A stretch of 64,000 nucleotides of DNA, from NCBI GenBank assembly GCA_021613335.1, contig JAJTWR010000314.1, positions 1,601,001 to 1,665,000 of the forward strand, given 5' to 3'. Source of the stretch: Whitmania pigra. Its lineage: Eukaryota > Annelida > Clitellata > Hirudinida > Haemopidae. Under the pieces are notes generated by a model. The model ran no database searches, had not been told where the DNA came from, and was given only the letters and a program-made list of their open reading frames with translations. Positions 42,906-54,290 of this stretch are shown in pieces (positions within the stretch are counted from its first letter, which is position 1; each line of letters opens with the position of its first letter). The position numbers and the translations under genes were made by a program.

Positions 42906-45657
42906 CCTCCGCGCCAGCCGAAGAGTCTCCCAGAGCTTTGAGGCGTAATCTTTCTGACCGTCTAGGCAGGGTAAGTCCTTGATCCAGTATGTTCGGTCGC
43001 TGGAAATTTCTTCGTCCTCTTGGTCGACCTCTGGGTCTTCTCGGCGGTTGTACTGTTGTGGGTATTGTTGTTGTAAGTGGAACATTTCTTGCAGTTGGAG
43101 TGGGACCCGGCACCATGCCTGGGTCATCGTCTTCCTCTACTCCGTGTCTGGGCCTCAATTGCTCAACGTGCCTCTTCCAAGTAGGTCCTTTTGGCACGGC
43201 CTGTATCAAAACATGGCGAGGTCCCAAGACTTGAACTACAATTGCCGGGATCCATCTAGGAACGCGATCCTTACCCGGACCGATGCGTTGTACGTAACAG
43301 GGTTTCCCGACATCGAATTTGGTGTTGTTCGTTCTCTTGTTGGACGTAAGATCGTTCTGTCTGTTTTGAAAACGTTTGGCAATTTGAGACACCGAAGGTA
43401 AAAGTGCGTCTAATTTTCCTCGTATTTGTCTCCCGTTTCTCTCTGCTTCCGAACTCCAAATCCAGGGTGTTTCTTTTCTGGTTAGACTCGTTAACGGCTC
43501 AGCAATGGTCGAAAGGTTTGGGATGAATTTGTGGTAGAACTGCACTGATCCCAAAAATGAGCGTAATGTTGATGTATTTGTTGGCCTTGGCATGTTCGTC
43601 AAAGCGTCCGCACGTTTCCCCTTTTCTATCCCGCTTTTAGAAATAACGAGTCCCAGATATTCCATCGAATCTTTTGCAAAAATGCACTTGTTTTTATTGC
43701 ATCTCAATCCTTTGTCTCGTAACCTTTGTAGTAAAGCTTTCAGGTTTTGAAGATGTTCTTTGGAGTTGGAACCACCGACAAGAATGTCGTCTAGATAGAC
43801 TGCGACTCCTTGTAGATCACACGTCAATCTGTCCATTATTTCTTGGAAGTAACCTGGAGCTGAAATTATTCCAAAAGGTAGTCTCGTTTGAAGTAAAACT
43901 CCTCTATTTGTGGTCAACGCGAGTTTTTGTTGACTCTTAGGAGCGAGTTTGACTTGATTGAATGCATCTGCTAAATCAATCTTGCTGAAGTAACGACTTC
44001 CTCCAAGTTTTCTCATAAGATCCTCAGGCAGTGGCATTGGGTATCGGTGAGGTTCCAACTGGGAATTTACGGTCACCGAATAATCTCCGCAGATTCGAAA
44101 CTTAGCCTTCTTTTTGCCTGGTCGCAGACTCTTTCGAATCGGAACTATCGGAGTTCCGTAATCATTGAAGTGTGTTGGGATCCAAATCCCTTTCTTTATT
44201 CCTGCATCAAGAGCCTGATTTAGATCTTCCTGAATTGAAAATGGAACTGTTCTTGCTTTCACAAAAATTGGCGTTGCTTCCTGTTTGAATTTTACCTCCA
44301 GTTCGAAATCTTTCAAACAACCAAGATCTTGCTCGAAACATTCTTTGAAATCGTGGCAAATTTTAAGACATGCTTTTTCGACGGTTTTTGAATCCGTTTC
44401 TTCATCAACCTTGAAAACATGATTGCGTAGCAAGTCCGACATATCGATTTGCAATTCAACTATGGCTTTCCTGCCAAGAATGTTGAGTTTTGGCAACTTG
44501 GTGACATTGAATTCTAGAGGTACTTCTTGAAGGTCTGATGTCGAAACCATCATTTCGCAGACTCCTAGGTTCGGGATTGAGTCCCCAGTTGCGGAAATAT
44601 ATTTCGTACTGGAAGGTGTTAGCTTGGGTTTTCCCCACCTGTTCCACACTTCCATTGAGCAAAAGTTATCCCTGGCTCCGCTGTCCAACTCGAAAACAAA
44701 TTCTGAATTTCCAATTTGTAACTTTTGTACGAGAGGGGAGTGGCTCGGAATTGTATGGATTGAATTCACTTTTCTCTCTCTTTTGAACTTTTTCTTTAAA
44801 CATGCTTTTTCTAAATGTCCTATGATTCCACAGAAGTTGCATTCCGTTTTGACATGCCTGCAATCATTGGCGTGGTGTCCTTTTGTTCCACATCTTGGAC
44901 ACGTCCCTTTCGGGAATGGAAATTTAGAGAGTTGCTGTACTTGGCGTCTTGGTTTGAAATTCACTTTTTCTTGTTTGTTGTCGGCAGGTTTGAACACTTT
45001 CATTACCGGTTCGTCCGGTGTGCCGTGTACTGTGGCCTTGGCAACCTTAGCAGATTCTTCCACTTCCGTAGCAATTTCAACAGCCCGATTGAAAGTTAAT
45101 TCATCATCTGGAATTTTGAAAAGCGACTTGAGAACCGCCTCGTTGTCAACAGAACATACAAATCTCGTTCTCAAGGCTTCGTCGAGTGTGTCCTCAATAC
45201 TAGGAAAGTCGCACGTAGAAGCTGCTGTTCGAATTTTCGCCGCGAGTTCTTGAATGGTCTCGCCAGGTTGCCTTTTTATCTCGGTCCAAAATCTAAACCT
45301 TTCTCTCACAATGAATCTTTTGGGGTTGAAATTTTCCATCATTACTGCTTGAATTTCCGAAAAGTCTAACTTATTGACTTCGCATGGAATTGTCTTTTGT
45401 GAAGCCGCAGTTTGTAAGAGTTTGTAAATTGAAGTTGACTGGTTTGTGAGAAAAACTTGAGTAATTTTTGAGGTCGGAATAGAGTTTGCTTCTGTAAAGG
45501 TTTGAAACCGACTCATGTAGTCACCCCACAGCTCTTTATTCGGTTCGAAAGGCATGAAATTAGGGATGGTCGTAGAATTCTCAGCAATTGAACGAACCAG
45601 AGTTTCCATTTGTTTCGAAAATAGTTCCAGAAATTTAGCGATATCCGCCATTTTCAC
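42898..45657 (-). CDS. Ty3/gypsy gag-pol with in-frame loss of RNase H and integrase core
   Basis: 919 codons, unbroken. Order: gag (residues 1-240; 'FVCSVDNEAVLKSLF'), two CCHC zinc knuckles (CPRCGTKGHHANDC 253-266 and CNFCGIIGHLEKAC 273-286), aspartic protease DSGA (325-328), and reverse transcriptase with 'DLADAFNQVKL' and catalytic YLDD (621-624). After 'TPWIWSSEAE' (~739, plus-strand position about 43440) the frame jumps to the C-terminal integrase region ('RVPRWIPAIVVQVLG', ~805). The RNase H, zinc-binding and catalytic DDE integrase parts are absent, so the element cannot integrate by itself. Related to the K02A2.6-type gypsy pol family. Confidence 0.92.
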   Translation of the reverse strand: MKMADIAKFLELFSKQMETLVRSIAENSTTIPNFMPFEPNKELWGDYMSRFQTFTEANSIPTSKITQVFLTNQSTSIYKLLQTAASQKTIPCEVNKLDFSEIQAVMMENFNPKRFIVRERFRFWTEIKRQPGETIQELAAKIRTAASTCDFPSIEDTLDEALRTRFVCSVDNEAVLKSLFKIPDDELTFNRAVEIATEVEESAKVAKATVHGTPDEPVMKVFKPADNKQEKVNFKPRRQVQQLSKFPFPKGTCPRCGTKGHHANDCRHVKTECNFCGIIGHLEKACLKKKFKRERKVNSIHTIPSHSPLVQKLQIGNSEFVFELDSGARDNFCSMEVWNRWGKPKLTPSSTKYISATGDSIPNLGVCEMMVSTSDLQEVPLEFNVTKLPKLNILGRKAIVELQIDMSDLLRNHVFKVDEETDSKTVEKACLKICHDFKECFEQDLGCLKDFELEVKFKQEATPIFVKARTVPFSIQEDLNQALDAGIKKGIWIPTHFNDYGTPIVPIRKSLRPGKKKAKFRICGDYSVTVNSQLEPHRYPMPLPEDLMRKLGGSRYFSKIDLADAFNQVKLAPKSQQKLALTTNRGVLLQTRLPFGIISAPGYFQEIMDRLTCDLQGVAVYLDDILVGGSNSKEHLQNLKALLQRLRDKGLRCNKNKCIFAKDSMEYLGLVISKSGIEKGKRADALTNMPRPTNTSTLRSFLGSVQFYHKFIPNLSTIAEPLTSLTRKETPWIWSSEAERNGRQIRGKLDALLPSVSQIAKRFQNRQNDLTSNKRTNNTKFDVGKPCYVQRIGPGKDRVPRWIPAIVVQVLGPRHVLIQAVPKGPTWKRHVEQLRPRHGVEEDDDPGMVPGPTPTARNVPLTTTIPTTVQPPRRPRGRPRGRRNFQRPNILDQGLTLPRRSERLRLKALGDSSAGAEVL

Positions 45658-45794
45658 CCGCTTTGAAATTCAAATACACTGCTACTGAACAAATTCTGAC
45701 AAACCTTTTCTGTTGGTTTCCTTGAAAATATCACCTGGCAACCTGGAAAATTCTTTGCAGTGACATACAAAAAGAATAAAATTTTTTAAATGGA

Positions 45795-47404
45795 ATGGGA
45801 TCAGGTCAAGAAATTAAAAATGAAGTGGAAAAGAGTTTTAATAAATCCAATTCAAGAAAAATAACAAAATCAATAAATATATATAACAATATAAATCATG
45901 ACGAACAAGATATAGAATCAGTGTGTAGTCTTCTTCAGGTTCCTCACACCCCAGATGGAAAAAGACAAAATTGGACCAAAGAATATAAAACAGTGATTTG
46001 GGCATATCAATTTGCTAAGACAACAACAACAGAAAGAATTACTCAAAATACTTATAATGTGTGGAGACTTAGAAACCCAGATGACTTCCCAAATATGACA
46101 CCCAAGAAATTGAGTAACATGAGAAGGTTCATATTGAAACAAAATAAATTGTCTGTCATGGAAATAAAAGAAATCGATGAAGATGTTACCTTAGAAATTC
46201 AAAATCGAAATGACGCAACAAAGCCTCAGAATCTCCAAAAAGTTATAAGAAATCCATTGACTCCTGATAATGAAAGACCAGATATTGATGAACTAAGAAC
46301 CATGATAAATAAAGTCAGACAAAAAATATCAGAAGTGAAGACATTTAAAATAGAAGAAAGGAAAACTTTAAATAAAATCAGAATACCAAAATGCATCTCA
46401 AAAGAATTACAATTGGCCAACAGAGCCTTAGAAAAAATGTCATTGCAAGCCTCTGATCTAACAGAGATAAATCATACAATTTATGCTATAGCATCAGTAA
46501 TTTCAGGAGAAAAACTAGAAAGAATAAATGCAAGGCACCAAAACCAAACACCAATGTGGAAAATTAGAATACAGAAAACAATTGATGGCTTTAGAAAAGA
46601 TCTTGCTCTAATACAAGAATTCCAAAAAGGAAACCTTTGTCCTAGAGTTAAAGATAAAGTGAAAAAAATATGCTCTAAGTTCGAATTGACACTAGATCAA
46701 GTTCATGATGCTAAAGCCACCACAATTATGAAAATGAATGCAAAAACCCAAAGATTGAAGAGATTCAATAGACGAACCACCAAAATAAACTTTTTGAAAA
46801 TGACATGAAAAAGTTTTACAGACAACTCAAAAAACAAAACAATGAAATAAAAGATCCCCCAAAGTTAACGGATATAGACAATTTCTGGAGACAAATCCTA
46901 GAGAATCAAGTGGAACATAAACATGCAGTATGGATTGAAAAGACAAAGTTTGCTTTTGAATACATAAAAGAAGTTGAATGGCAGGATTTTACAATTGATG
47001 AAATAAAAAAGGCCATAAAGCAAACCTCCAATTGGAAAGCTCCTGGAATTGACAAGTTGCAAAATTTCTGGGTCAAAAAATTGGATGTCATGCACACTGC
47101 CTTAACATCAGCGTGCAACAATATAATGAAAGATCCATTGCTTCTGCCACATTGGTTGGTGACTGGTATTACATTTTTGATTTCCAAAGGACAGGATACT
47201 AAAGACCCAAGAAATTATAGACCGATAACGTGCCTACCAACAATGTTCAAAATCCTCACAAGTGCTTTAAACAATAGAATATATGACCACTTCCACAAAA
47301 CGAATTATTTCACCCAGAGCAAAGGTTGTAAAAGACTGTCAAGAGGCTGTAAAGATCAACTGCTATTATTAGCAATCACTCAATCAGCAAAAGAAAAAAC
47401 ATAA
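45795..47404 (+). pseudogene. R4-like element pol, 5' half (to RT motif 2)
   Basis: Two overlapping frames. 45795-46808 (337 codons) carries the N-terminal region, then a one-base shift near 46785 moves to 46805-47404. There 'KLFENDMKKFYRQL', 'NWKAPGIDKLQNFWVKKL', 'LISKGQDTKDPRNYRPITCL' and 'GCKDQLLLLAITQ' are hallmarks of this RT group. Sequence is cut by the LINE at 47403. Confidence 0.88.
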
Positions 47405-47479
47405 AACATAACATAACATAACAATTATTTATAGTGGTTAAGAAGACCTGGATCTGTGTAATAACCACTCTTTTTAGTC

Positions 47480-50116
47480 CTAATATCCGAATTTACTTAA
47501 ATAAATTTTGAATTTATCTATTGTGTCAGCATGGATGGTTTCCTTATCTAGTTTATTCCATAAGGAAACCACCCTTGAACTGAAATAATTGTTTTTCAAG
47601 TTTCCCGAAGCCTTCCTGTATAATTTACAATCGTGCCCTCTAGTAGAAACACTTTTTGTGGCTTCGAAAAACTGTTCAGGCAAAAGGCCTTCCCTTCCCG
47701 ATAAAATTTTGAATGCCTCGATGAGGTCCCCTCTACTTCTTCTCTTTTCCAGAGTCGTTAATTTACATCTATTTAATCTTTCCTCGTAACTAAGCTTTCC
47801 AAAACCATCTATCATCCTGGTTGCCCTTCTTTGTACTCTTTCCAACATCTCTACATCCTTCCTCAAATGAGGGTTCCATACTTGCACACAGTACTCAAGG
47901 TGTGGCCTTACTAATGCCTTATACAATCTCAGTATTACATCCTTGTTCCTGCTTACTACTGTTCTCTTTATCATCCCAAGTACTCTGTTTGCTTTTTTAG
48001 CAACTTCCATGCACTGTAGAGATGCTTTTCCATTGTTCTGCATTATTACCCCCAGATCTCTTTCCTGATTTGACTGCTTCAGAATGCTTCCTCCAAATGC
48101 ATATTCGACTTTCGTGTTTTTGCATCCCATATGCATAATGGAGCATTTGCTTACGTTGAAAAGCATCTGCCAATCTTCTGCCCATTTGAATAACTTGTTA
48201 AGATCTTCCTGAAGTGTATCTACATCTTCTTGCTTGCTGACACTTCTTGCTACTTTAGTGTCGTCAGCAAACTTAGATAACTTAGATCTTATGCCATCAT
48301 CCAGATCATTTATATATATGCAGAACAGTACAGGTCCAAGCACCGATCCTTGTGGGACGCCGCTAAGTACTGGTTGCCACTCTGAATAAATTCCTCCTAT
48401 GCCTACCTTCTGTCTCCTATCTGTCAACCAGTTTGTAAACCAATGTAATAGTTTGCCTTCAATCCCACATGCACCGAGCTTTTTTTGAAGCCTTTGATGG
48501 GGCACCTTGTCAAATGCTTTTGCGAAGTCTAGGTACACTACATCTACAGCCTTGTCATGATCAACCCACTCATAAATTTCTTCAAAAAACTCAAGTAGGT
48601 TGGTAAGACACGATCTGTTCTTAGTAAAACCATGTTGGCTCTTTCCAATCACATCGTTTCTTCCAAAAAAAGTTGATACAGCCTCTTTGATCATTCTTTC
48701 CATTACCTTGCAAACTATAGAAGTTAAGCTTACTGGCCTGTAGTTGGATGGCAAACCCCTACTTCCCTTTTTGAATAGAGGAACTACTATTGCATCTTTC
48801 CAATCTCTTGGTATTGTTCCTGAATCAAACGATTTGACAAATAAGATTGCCAATGCTTCTCCTATAGCTGTTCTTGTCTCATATAGTAGTTTAGGATGTA
48901 GGTTGTCTATTCCAGGGCTCTTGTCTACTTTCAATTTTTCCAGTTGCTTAATTACCCCTGTTTCTGAGAAGTTTACTGTATCTAGCTTTATCTCAATCTG
49001 TTGGATTCTCCTTGGCAGTTCTGGTATATTCCCTATTGTTTCTTTAGTAAAAACTGAACTGAAGTAGCTATTTAATATATTGGCTGTTTCCTCTACTGAA
49101 TCAACTGTTTGCCCCTCACTATTTTGTAATGGTCCAATTTTGTCCCTTACTTTTTGTTTACATCTAACGTATCTGAAAAAGCTCTTGCTATCGCTTTTAA
49201 CATTCTTTGCTAATTTGTTCTCATATTCTAGTAATGCTTTTTTATTAATTCTGTTTGATGCATTCCTTTGTTTCTGATATTTTTGTTTTAAATCCTTAAG
49301 CTCTCTTTCCTCTTCCTCTCCAGAATTTATTTTTGTCATTTCTCGTAATTTCTTCCATGCTTTATACTTAGCTCTTTTGCATTTGATGACCTCCTTCGTA
49401 AGCCATGGCTGTCTTTTCTGAGTTCTGCCTCTGCTTGGGATATATTTATCTACAACTAGATTTAGCTCTTTCTTGATTATTGCCCAAGCTTCTTCTACAT
49501 TAGCAGATTCTATTTTTTTAGCTAGGTTTGTTTTCTCTAACTCATTCCGTATTTTATCATAGTCAGCCTTAAAAAAGTTTTTAGAATCTAGGTTCTCTTT
49601 TTTTAAATCCTCGTTGTCTAAATAAATGTTCCATCTGACAACTTGATGATCACTTGTTCCAAAGTGTTCACCAACTGTTAGGCCTTCCACTAAGTTCTCA
49701 TCTGTTGTTAATATCAAATCTAATGTGTTTTTACCTCTTGTGGGATCAGTGATGTGCTGGAATAAGAAGTTATCATTTGTTACATTTATAAAGTTTATAT
49801 CCTCAGGTCTTTCTCCTTCTAAAGTGTTCCAGTTAATATGGTAGTTAAAGTCACCCATTACTAGCATAAATTCCTTACTGGCTTTGTATAATATCTCATT
49901 TAGTCCAGTATCCTCTTTAAAATTTGGTGGCCTGTAGCAAACCCCTAAAAGAAGTTTGAATTTACCTATGTAAATATCACACCATAAACTCTCTTTAAAG
50001 TTTTCATTTTGAAATTCCTTTCTTTCTATTACTTTGATATAATTCTTAATATAAATTAATACCCCTCCTGCTCCATGTCCATTTTCTTTCTGTCCCTCTC
50101 TGTCTTTCCTTAACAT
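47480..50116 (-). CDS. CR1-like LINE copy 2 ORF2 (endonuclease + RT)
   Basis: 878 codons, open throughout, with the same motifs as copy 1 (GDFNYH, SDH, GVPQGSVLGP, FADD). Scattered changes only, such as 'WLTDRRQKVGIGG' in place of 'WFTDRRQKVGIAG' and 'EKRRSRGD' in place of 'EKRRNRGD'. As in copy 1, the endonuclease frame extends upstream of the first ATG to overlap the end of ORF1. Confidence 0.94.
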   Translation of the reverse strand: MLRKDREGQKENGHGAGGVLIYIKNYIKVIERKEFQNENFKESLWCDIYIGKFKLLLGVCYRPPNFKEDTGLNEILYKASKEFMLVMGDFNYHINWNTLEGERPEDINFINVTNDNFLFQHITDPTRGKNTLDLILTTDENLVEGLTVGEHFGTSDHQVVRWNIYLDNEDLKKENLDSKNFFKADYDKIRNELEKTNLAKKIESANVEEAWAIIKKELNLVVDKYIPSRGRTQKRQPWLTKEVIKCKRAKYKAWKKLREMTKINSGEEEERELKDLKQKYQKQRNASNRINKKALLEYENKLAKNVKSDSKSFFRYVRCKQKVRDKIGPLQNSEGQTVDSVEETANILNSYFSSVFTKETIGNIPELPRRIQQIEIKLDTVNFSETGVIKQLEKLKVDKSPGIDNLHPKLLYETRTAIGEALAILFVKSFDSGTIPRDWKDAIVVPLFKKGSRGLPSNYRPVSLTSIVCKVMERMIKEAVSTFFGRNDVIGKSQHGFTKNRSCLTNLLEFFEEIYEWVDHDKAVDVVYLDFAKAFDKVPHQRLQKKLGACGIEGKLLHWFTNWLTDRRQKVGIGGIYSEWQPVLSGVPQGSVLGPVLFCIYINDLDDGIRSKLSKFADDTKVARSVSKQEDVDTLQEDLNKLFKWAEDWQMLFNVSKCSIMHMGCKNTKVEYAFGGSILKQSNQERDLGVIMQNNGKASLQCMEVAKKANRVLGMIKRTVVSRNKDVILRLYKALVRPHLEYCVQVWNPHLRKDVEMLERVQRRATRMIDGFGKLSYEERLNRCKLTTLEKRRSRGDLIEAFKILSGREGLLPEQFFEATKSVSTRGHDCKLYRKASGNLKNNYFSSRVVSLWNKLDKETIHADTIDKFKIYLSKFGY

Positions 50117-50325
50117 CTCATAGCCATCAATTGCTAGCTCAGAGTTTTGAATACTTTCTTTTGCCCAAGACTCAGTAATGCCAATTATATCTGGCTCCTC
50201 CGTATCGACAATTAGCTCGAGTTCTGTCCTTTTAGTCTTACTAACTATACTTCTAGCATTGGCATAAACACATTTCAGAACTCTTACTCTGTCTATATCC
50301 TTACTTAAATGATTAATTTCTAATC

Positions 50326-51221
50326 TTACCTCCTCCTCAGCTTTTCCAGCTTCATGTTGCCTGGTTGGCCCTTCACTCTGAAAATGTAGTCCCCCGACTG
50401 ATCTTCAGCTTGCTTTTTCTTCGCCTCTTCCAACAATTTCTTGCATTGCTCTCTTTCTGCTTTAGTCAAATCATGGCAGACAGAGATGCCTTTGAATTTG
50501 CTTTCTGCAGTTCGTAATTTTGGAAGTGATTCCAAAACTAGTTTCTTTGATTCTCTTTCCCTAAATTGAATCATTAGTGGCCTTACCTCCTTTGTATCCT
50601 TACCTATCCTGAATACACTTTTGATGTCACCACTATCACATTTTACACCAAGTACATTGTTGATGAAATGCATAGCAGTGTCTCTATCCTCAGTTTTCTG
50701 TTCTGGCTCACTTTTAGCTTTGCTTTCTTCGAGCCTGTACAGTATAATGTTGTTCCTTCTCTTTTCTCTTTCGACTTCCTCCTGAGCAATGGTTTTTGCT
50801 GTACTGATTTTTTTGTCCACAACTTGTACTCTGTCTTCAATTGTTTTCAATTTTGCATCTACTCTTTTCTTTACAATTTCTGTCCATGCAAGACCCTTGC
50901 TTTTAGTACCAGCTTCGGCTGTCATGTCAGCCTCGACTGAGACAAGTAAGCTCTCTACTTTCTCCTCCAGCGCTTTGAAACTTTATTTTCCACAAGATCT
51001 CCTCCTACTTTACCGCTTTCTATAGTCTCCAACTTTTTTTCGAGCAACTCGATTTTGTCACTTTGTTCCTTATTGATACCTATGAGTTGTTCGAGTCTTT
51101 CGACGACGTCTTTCATTCGCACACAGTTCTTGCAAATTTGGTTTAGATTCAAACCCTCGACACTTCCATACATTTCGCATTCTTGGCATTTTTTAAAATC
51201 TTTAAAACTTCTCGTAGTCAT
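50326..51221 (-). pseudogene. CR1-like LINE copy 2 ORF1, 2-bp frameshift
   Basis: Starts at 51221 with the same residues as copy 1. A 2-bp insertion (extra 'gc' at about 50970-50972, 'ccagcgctttg' against 'ccagctttg') breaks the frame after the coiled coil. The rest is open from 50925. This copy cannot make a full ORF1 protein. Confidence 0.93.
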
Positions 51222-51252
51222 TTTAGCGAAGTTTTCACTAGAGCGATAATGC

Positions 51253-52501
51253 AATACTTTGTTTGGTAAGATTTGAACATGGTATGGATAGATTATAAAA
51301 AAGCATTCGACAGTCTCCCACATTCCTGGATAATAGAAGTATTAAAAATTTATAGAGTGTGTCCTACCATAACAGATTTCATTAAAAGCTCAATGGAAAA
51401 ATGGAAAACAAAAATGTGCCTTCACTTACTTACCTTGGCAGGTGCACATCATCCTAATGCTGATGTAGACAGACTGTACTTTGGACGATCAGAGGGAGGA
51501 AGAGGCCTTATTAGTATTGAAAATTCATTTGAAAAAACAATGCTAAATCTGAAAACATACATCCAGGCAAACACACAAGATAGATTAGTGGGTTTGATCG
51601 ATTTAGCTGACAAAGCAAAGAAGAAGTATTCGATCATAAAGGAAACTGAAAAGATAAATCAAATTTATTCAATAGACACTAATCAGATTATAAGTAAAGA
51701 TGAATTTAGTCAATTAATTGAAAAATTTCATATAAATAACTATAAAAATAAGGCCCTCCATGGTAGTTCATTAACGAAATAAATAAGAAAGGAATAGACA
51801 TGAAGGAAACTTGGGCATGGTTAAAACGCTCAGAACTAAAAATTGAGACAGAAAGTCTAATAATAGCAGCACAGGAGCAGGCCCTCAACACAAGATACTT
51901 TCAAAAAAAGATATTAAAACAGCAAGTGACAGGAACATGCAGAATGTGCCATAGTCACGTTGAAAGTATTAGTCACATAGTATCTGGATGCTCCATGCTG
52001 GCACCAACAGAGTATACGAAGAGACATAACAAGCTGGCAGGATACATTCACTGGATGATCTGTAAAAACTTCCAAATAGAAACACATCCCAGATATTACG
52101 AACATCAACCACAAACTACTATAAGCACGACAAATTTGGATATACTCTGGGATAAATCAATTATTACAGATAGGACAATTCCAGCTAATAGACCAGATAT
52201 AATAGTCGTAAATAAACCGGAGCGAATATGCCAAATTATAGAAATATCAATTCCAGATGACCAAAATGTAATTCAGAAAGAAGCGGAAAAGTACAACAAA
52301 TACAAGGACCTCCAGATTGAAATACAAAGAATGTGGAATGTAAGGGCCAAAATCATACCAATAGTGATAGGTGCCCTTGGAACAGTCAGTATGAACTACC
52401 TTAATAACCTCCAAATGGTTCCAGGAAAACCCTCGGCACACATGTGCCAGAAAATAGCACTCCTTGGAACTGCAAGCATTCTCAGAAAAATATTGAGTTG
52501 A
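51253..52501 (+). pseudogene. R4-like element pol, 3' half with REL endonuclease
   Basis: Resumes with RT motif 'VWIDYKKAFDSLPHSWI' and reaches 'KMCLHL' at ~51428. It then jumps to the post-RT segment 'AGAHHPNADVDRLYF', so the catalytic RT core and thumb are deleted. A one-base shift near 51765 leads to 51800-52501, which contains the zinc knuckle CRMC...H....C (residues 47-63) and the restriction-like endonuclease 'RPDIIVV...CQIIEISIP' (~138-160). Not functional. Confidence 0.88.
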
Positions 52502-52580
52502 ATTTCGTTGGACCCTGGAAGGGTTCCCGAATTCAAACTTTCACCTCGACTTTTTGCGTTGAGAGTTTTTTTCGTTGAAC

Positions 52581-54290
52581 ATAATAATAATAATAATAAT
52601 AATAATACGGCATGACTACATAAATATTGGCAACAACAGATGACTAATCAGCGGCAACAACTATGCATGCAACACACAGTGGAATAGCAACAGTGTTGAC
52701 AACAAGAGGCATTCATAGGAATGATTTTATTGATTTCAAAGCGAGACCAATTCCGATGTATTATTTATTGTCACAAGCCATCTTCTGTTGCTTCTGCAAC
52801 GACAACAACAAAATCTGGCTTGGTACATAGAACTCTAGTCTGGATGTTTAGTGGCGTTGGTCACAATTGGTAAACAATTTTTAGTTAAAATTTTGTAATT
52901 TGGTTTAACATTAATTTAAATCAATCATATTAATATTAATTGTAATAAGTCCTTTGTAATTCTTTTATCCAGTTGAATAAGCAGGGCTGTCGACCATACC
53001 CACATTGAAGTCATTATTTATTTAAACCCACGGAATCTTTACTTTCACCCAATCTGTTTTAAAATAAAAAAAAATACAGGATAAAAGTATATTCTAATAA
53101 TTATTTTTATAAAGTAATTATAAACAAGATTAAAAGATGAAATAATGAAAATGCAGCTCACAACACTTGTCAATGAAACAGACAAAAGGAAGCTCGCACC
53201 ACTTTGTTAACTGAAATTGGTTAATTTTTGAATAATTTAAAATTACGTTTTCAATAATAAATTGCATAGTTTATAAATTTGTTACTATATTGCAGGAATA
53301 CAGTAAGTTATTTCAAATCCAGGCAGAGCCTCAGAAACTATTTAAAAACAATGTAACTATTTTAACAAATTTTAAAACTTTTAAAACGACATCATCGCAT
53401 GTTAGTAAAATTTTATCTAATTTTAGAATAATTATAATAAAAATATATAACATGGAGAACCAATAACCAACCCATGACGCATGCTAGCATCAGGATTGCA
53501 AGCAGGAAAACACAGGCAGTCTTCATCTTTGGAGATGTCTGAGCGTCAGTGATATCTGTCCTTATATTCAGTTGGCACACAATTGGACAGCCTACAACTA
53601 ATAAATTGAAATTAAATAACACATAAATAATTACGTTGCTTGGCGAATGTAAAAAAAGATGCATATCTTTGTTCTCTGACATAAGCAAATGACAACATTA
53701 ATAATGACCAGGATGATGAATTCGACGACGACGACGATTGTGATGATATTCAATTGGCACACAATGGTTACTTTACAACTGATAAATTGAAACTAAATAG
53801 CACATAAATAATTTGGTTTGTTGGCGAACATAGAAAGAAGATGCAAGTCTCTGTTCATTGTTGTCTTCTCTTACAGTAAAAGATGACGACATTAATAGTG
53901 ACGACGACGATGAAGATGAGGAAGGAGAGGAGGACAATGATGAAAAGGTTTCGCCAATTTTAGAATTTTTTTTGTACTAGACGGACGCCCTATTGCTTGT
54001 TCAGTTACCCAAGTAATTCTTTTTTTTAAACTCAAAAACAAATATTGTAATAGGCGACAGGGCTTAATTTATGAAGTTGGATTTAACCAGTAAATATTCA
54101 GTTAACAAGCGGTTGCATTAACTGTACAAAACGCACTTACGCAATTCCTGTCGTCTGTTATTGAGCATTCTTCTAGAATTCATGGGATCTGAGGTGAGAG
54201 TTTGAGATTTGGTGTGAAATGGTATAACCTTAACTTTTGCTGTGTAATATTTTGTTTAGAAAGATTCCAAATGTAACAATAATATCATTA
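52581..54290. repeat. Cassette copy C, right part
   Basis: Begins with (AAT)n (52581-52606), then 'acggcatgactacataaat', matching the right flank of the tract in cassettes A and B. It continues through the secreted-peptide exon to 'caataatat' at ~54285. More diverged than A is from B. Confidence 0.88.
53470..53526 (-). CDS. Small secreted-peptide gene, first coding exon, copy C
   Basis: ATG at 53526 with the same 19-residue signal peptide as copies A and B and the same donor. The 5' leader differs slightly. It may be intact even though the neighbouring lectin in this cassette is truncated and separated by 10.5 kb. Confidence 0.48.

Larger units (their letters stand above)
47403..51252 (-). 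mobile_element. CR1-like LINE, copy 2, nested in the R4-like element
   Basis: Nearly identical to 28020-31868 in the same orientation, with the (TTATG)n tail at 47403-47420. Sequence on both sides belongs to the R4-like pol. The 5' end stops at 'gcgataatgc', shorter than copy 1, so it is 5'-truncated or the longer leader is not part of the element. Confidence 0.93.
45795..52580 (+). mobile_element. R4/Dong-like (restriction-endonuclease type) non-LTR element, interrupted
   Basis: Plus-strand element in two halves, 45795-47402 and 51253-52580, separated by a CR1-like LINE. Its C-terminus has the CCHC and PD-(D/E)xK endonuclease of R2/R4/NeSL-type elements. Its 3' end ('gtttttttcgttgaac') runs directly into (AAT)n, the target reported for Dong-type R4 elements. 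It is degenerate: frameshifts near 46785 and 51765 and loss of the RT core near 51428. Confidence 0.82.

Noticed and set aside
44538..45253. Plus-strand frames up to 209 codons opposite gypsy gag-pol
   Set aside because: Antisense shadows of a clear gag-pol reading frame with knuckles, DSGA and YLDD.
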